From: a bacterium
GTDB lineage: Bacteria; Spirochaetota; Spirochaetia; JABEVK01
Assembly: GCA_021782055.1 (NCBI GenBank)
Contig: JAJXVP010000001.1
Span: 1 to 64,000 of the forward strand
Reading direction: 5' to 3'
DNA: 64,000 bases
Positions 62,869-64,000 of the stretch are shown here, piece by piece. Within the stretch, counting starts at the first letter, position 1; each line of letters begins with the position of its first letter. A program made the translations under genes and the position numbers. Below the pieces are notes generated by a model. That model ran no database searches and was not told the DNA's origin. It saw only the letters and a list, made by a program, of their open reading frames with translations.

Positions 62869-63549
62869 ATGGTTACGGATTTGGAGCACGTTTCCCAACA
62901 GTTTCCCGCCGCCGCTGAATATGTCAGCAATATTTTTCTCATTCATCGTGACTATGGCACCGTGACCAACCTTCGGCTGGCGGAGTGGATGGGGGTTTCT
63001 ACTCCCGCCGTGACCCAAGCCTTGGTCCGCTTAAAAAAGCTTGACCTCGTTGACTATCAACGTTATGCGCCAGTGAACCTTACCGAGCAAGGGCGACAAT
63101 TTGCTTTAAAGGTTCTTAAACGCCATTACCTTCTTGAGCATTTATTGGTGCGTCTCTTGGATTTTCCTTGGGATAAAGCCGATGAAGAAGCAAAGGTGTT
63201 GCAAAGTCACATTTCACAGGATCTTGAGGATCACTTGGATGCCAAGCTGGGGCATCCGCAGACTTGTCCTCATGGTAATCCGCTCCCGGGAACAGAAATT
63301 GAGCCCAAATTACTGGGAGCCCAAAGGTTAAGCGAGGCTCCGCTCGGCGCCGAGGTGCTTATCTTGAGGATTACCGAGGAAGGCGAGGCTATTCCTCGTA
63401 TGCTTCCGTTTTGTCAGGCCTCGGGCATAAAGCCGGGGGTTAGGTTTTTTGTCAAACATATTACCGAGTCTGAAATTATTCTTAGACGTGCAGATTCGGA
63501 CGTCGGGGTACCGATCGTCTTGGCACAACATATTCGCTTCAGTTTATAA
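62869..63549 (+). CDS. DtxR/MntR-family metal-dependent regulator
   Basis: 226 residues. Residues about 8-65 are a winged helix (TNLRLAEWMGVSTPAVTQALVRLKKLDLV), followed by a dimerisation/metal domain with HISQDLEDHLDAKLGHPQTCPHGNPLPG-type sequence (about 113-141; the CPHGNPxPG motif of IdeR/DtxR) and a C-terminal FeoA/SH3-like domain (about 158-226). It should repress metal-uptake genes when Fe2+ or Mn2+ is bound; target not visible. ATG at 62869 is chosen since longer in-frame starts would run antisense through the riboswitch. No ribosome site is seen. The dehydrogenase gene follows after nine bases. Confidence 0.9.
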   Translation: MVTDLEHVSQQFPAAAEYVSNIFLIHRDYGTVTNLRLAEWMGVSTPAVTQALVRLKKLDLVDYQRYAPVNLTEQGRQFALKVLKRHYLLEHLLVRLLDFPWDKADEEAKVLQSHISQDLEDHLDAKLGHPQTCPHGNPLPGTEIEPKLLGAQRLSEAPLGAEVLILRITEEGEAIPRMLPFCQASGIKPGVRFFVKHITESEIILRRADSDVGVPIVLAQHIRFSL

Positions 63550-63558
63550 GGAAAATTC

Positions 63559-64000
63559 ATGCCGGAATCTCGCCCGCTTTTGAATCCCGGCTCCTATGCC
63601 TTGGTTACCGGAGCTACCAATCCTTTGGGAAGAGCTGTGACGTTAGAACTCGCAAGGCGCGGGGTTCACGTTTTTATGGTTGCGAGGGAATGGGAACATG
63701 GCTTTGCGCTCCGTGAGCAAGTCCGCGCGGTGGCGAGGACTGACGCTGAACCAGAACTCTTTTTTGCAGAGTTTTCGTTGCTTCCCGATGCGCTCGCTCT
63801 TGCGGAACGCCTTAAAGAACGTACCGATCAACTTGATGCCATTTTTCACTTTAGTGGGTTAAAACCAGGATCTGATGAACCCCCTGCAGAAGAACCTCAC
63901 CCATCGTTTGTTTACAATGTTCTTTCACCCTTCGTTTTGACGCAAAAATTAGAGCCTCTTTTAGACAAGACAAAGGGCGTGATCATCGGTGATGTCGCCT
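63559..64000 (+). CDS. Short-chain dehydrogenase/reductase, truncated by window end
   Basis: The first 147 residues are seen. AAGGAAAA precedes the ATG. The Rossmann start YALVTGATNPLGRAVTLELARRG matches an SDR with TGxxxxLG in place of TGxxxGIG, an Arg in the position after beta-2 (VAREWE) and a HFSG segment where NNAG is expected. Catalytic Ser-Tyr-Lys lie beyond the window. It is nine bases behind the metal regulator gene and likely co-transcribed. Substrate unknown. Confidence 0.8.
   Translation, partial: MPESRPLLNPGSYALVTGATNPLGRAVTLELARRGVHVFMVAREWEHGFALREQVRAVARTDAEPELFFAEFSLLPDALALAERLKERTDQLDAIFHFSGLKPGSDEPPAEEPHPSFVYNVLSPFVLTQKLEPLLDKTKGVIIGDVA

Overview
The window looks like a chromosomal segment of a spirochaete, probably a free-living or fermentative relative of Treponema/Spirochaeta. 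This rests on family-level recognition only: an LptD barrel gene directly behind uvrA, a UPF0164-type outer-membrane protein, many exported TPR proteins, a giant SpoIIE/PP2C phosphatase with a beta-propeller sensor, and an HTH-EIIA protein. Base composition is roughly balanced. Coding density is very high, with many 1-4 base stop/start overlaps (ATGA, TGATG). I see no insertion sequence, prophage, CRISPR array or rRNA.

Layout. 1-8.7 kb: end of an MFS exporter, pgi with a thioredoxin-like gene, a UbiB-type kinase, a 2[4Fe-4S] ferredoxin, a FapA (DUF342) protein and the zwf-opcA pair. 8.8-25.2 kb: two housekeeping/envelope runs, murI-rsgA-mutS2-lipoprotein-TPR-uvrA-lptD and then phoH-ybeY-corC-TPR. 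25.2-28.9 kb: glycolytic block gap-pgk-tpiA followed by secG. 29-34.5 kb: exported parvulin, nusB, membrane TPR, map and HtrA protease. 34.6-39.3 kb: mostly minus-strand HTH-EIIA, Nudix, a membrane protein and a UPF0164 porin-like protein, with one ankyrin gene on plus. 39.4-49.2 kb: a plus-strand run of exported TPR protein, SpoIIE phosphatase, three small envelope proteins and a DUF192 lipoprotein. 49.2-50.3 kb: trpS.

50.3-54.4 kb is the most interesting part. A compact operon with its own promoter encodes an ArsM-like methyltransferase, a 35-residue Cys-rich peptide (51048-51155, too short for ordinary gene calling), a radical SAM/SPASM enzyme with all expected cluster cysteines, a thioredoxin-thioredoxin reductase fusion and a Cys-rich DUF1847 protein. 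A hairpin terminator lies just after the peptide gene. This has the architecture of a ribosomally made, post-translationally modified peptide (RiPP) system with dedicated thiol redox supply. Its product is unknown.

54.4-60.1 kb: exported alpha-amylase, tRNA-Cys, and a sugar ABC importer (two permeases and a binding lipoprotein) without its ATPase. 60.1-62.8 kb: a TPP-riboswitch-controlled ECF importer of the ThiW type. 62.9-64 kb: a DtxR/MntR-type regulator and a truncated short-chain dehydrogenase.

Regulatory signals read from sequence include several sigma70-like promoters. At zwf, murI and the amylase gene the -10 element ends only 6-7 bases before the start codon and no Shine-Dalgarno is visible, suggesting leaderless mRNAs. 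All functions are from sequence recognition without database searches.
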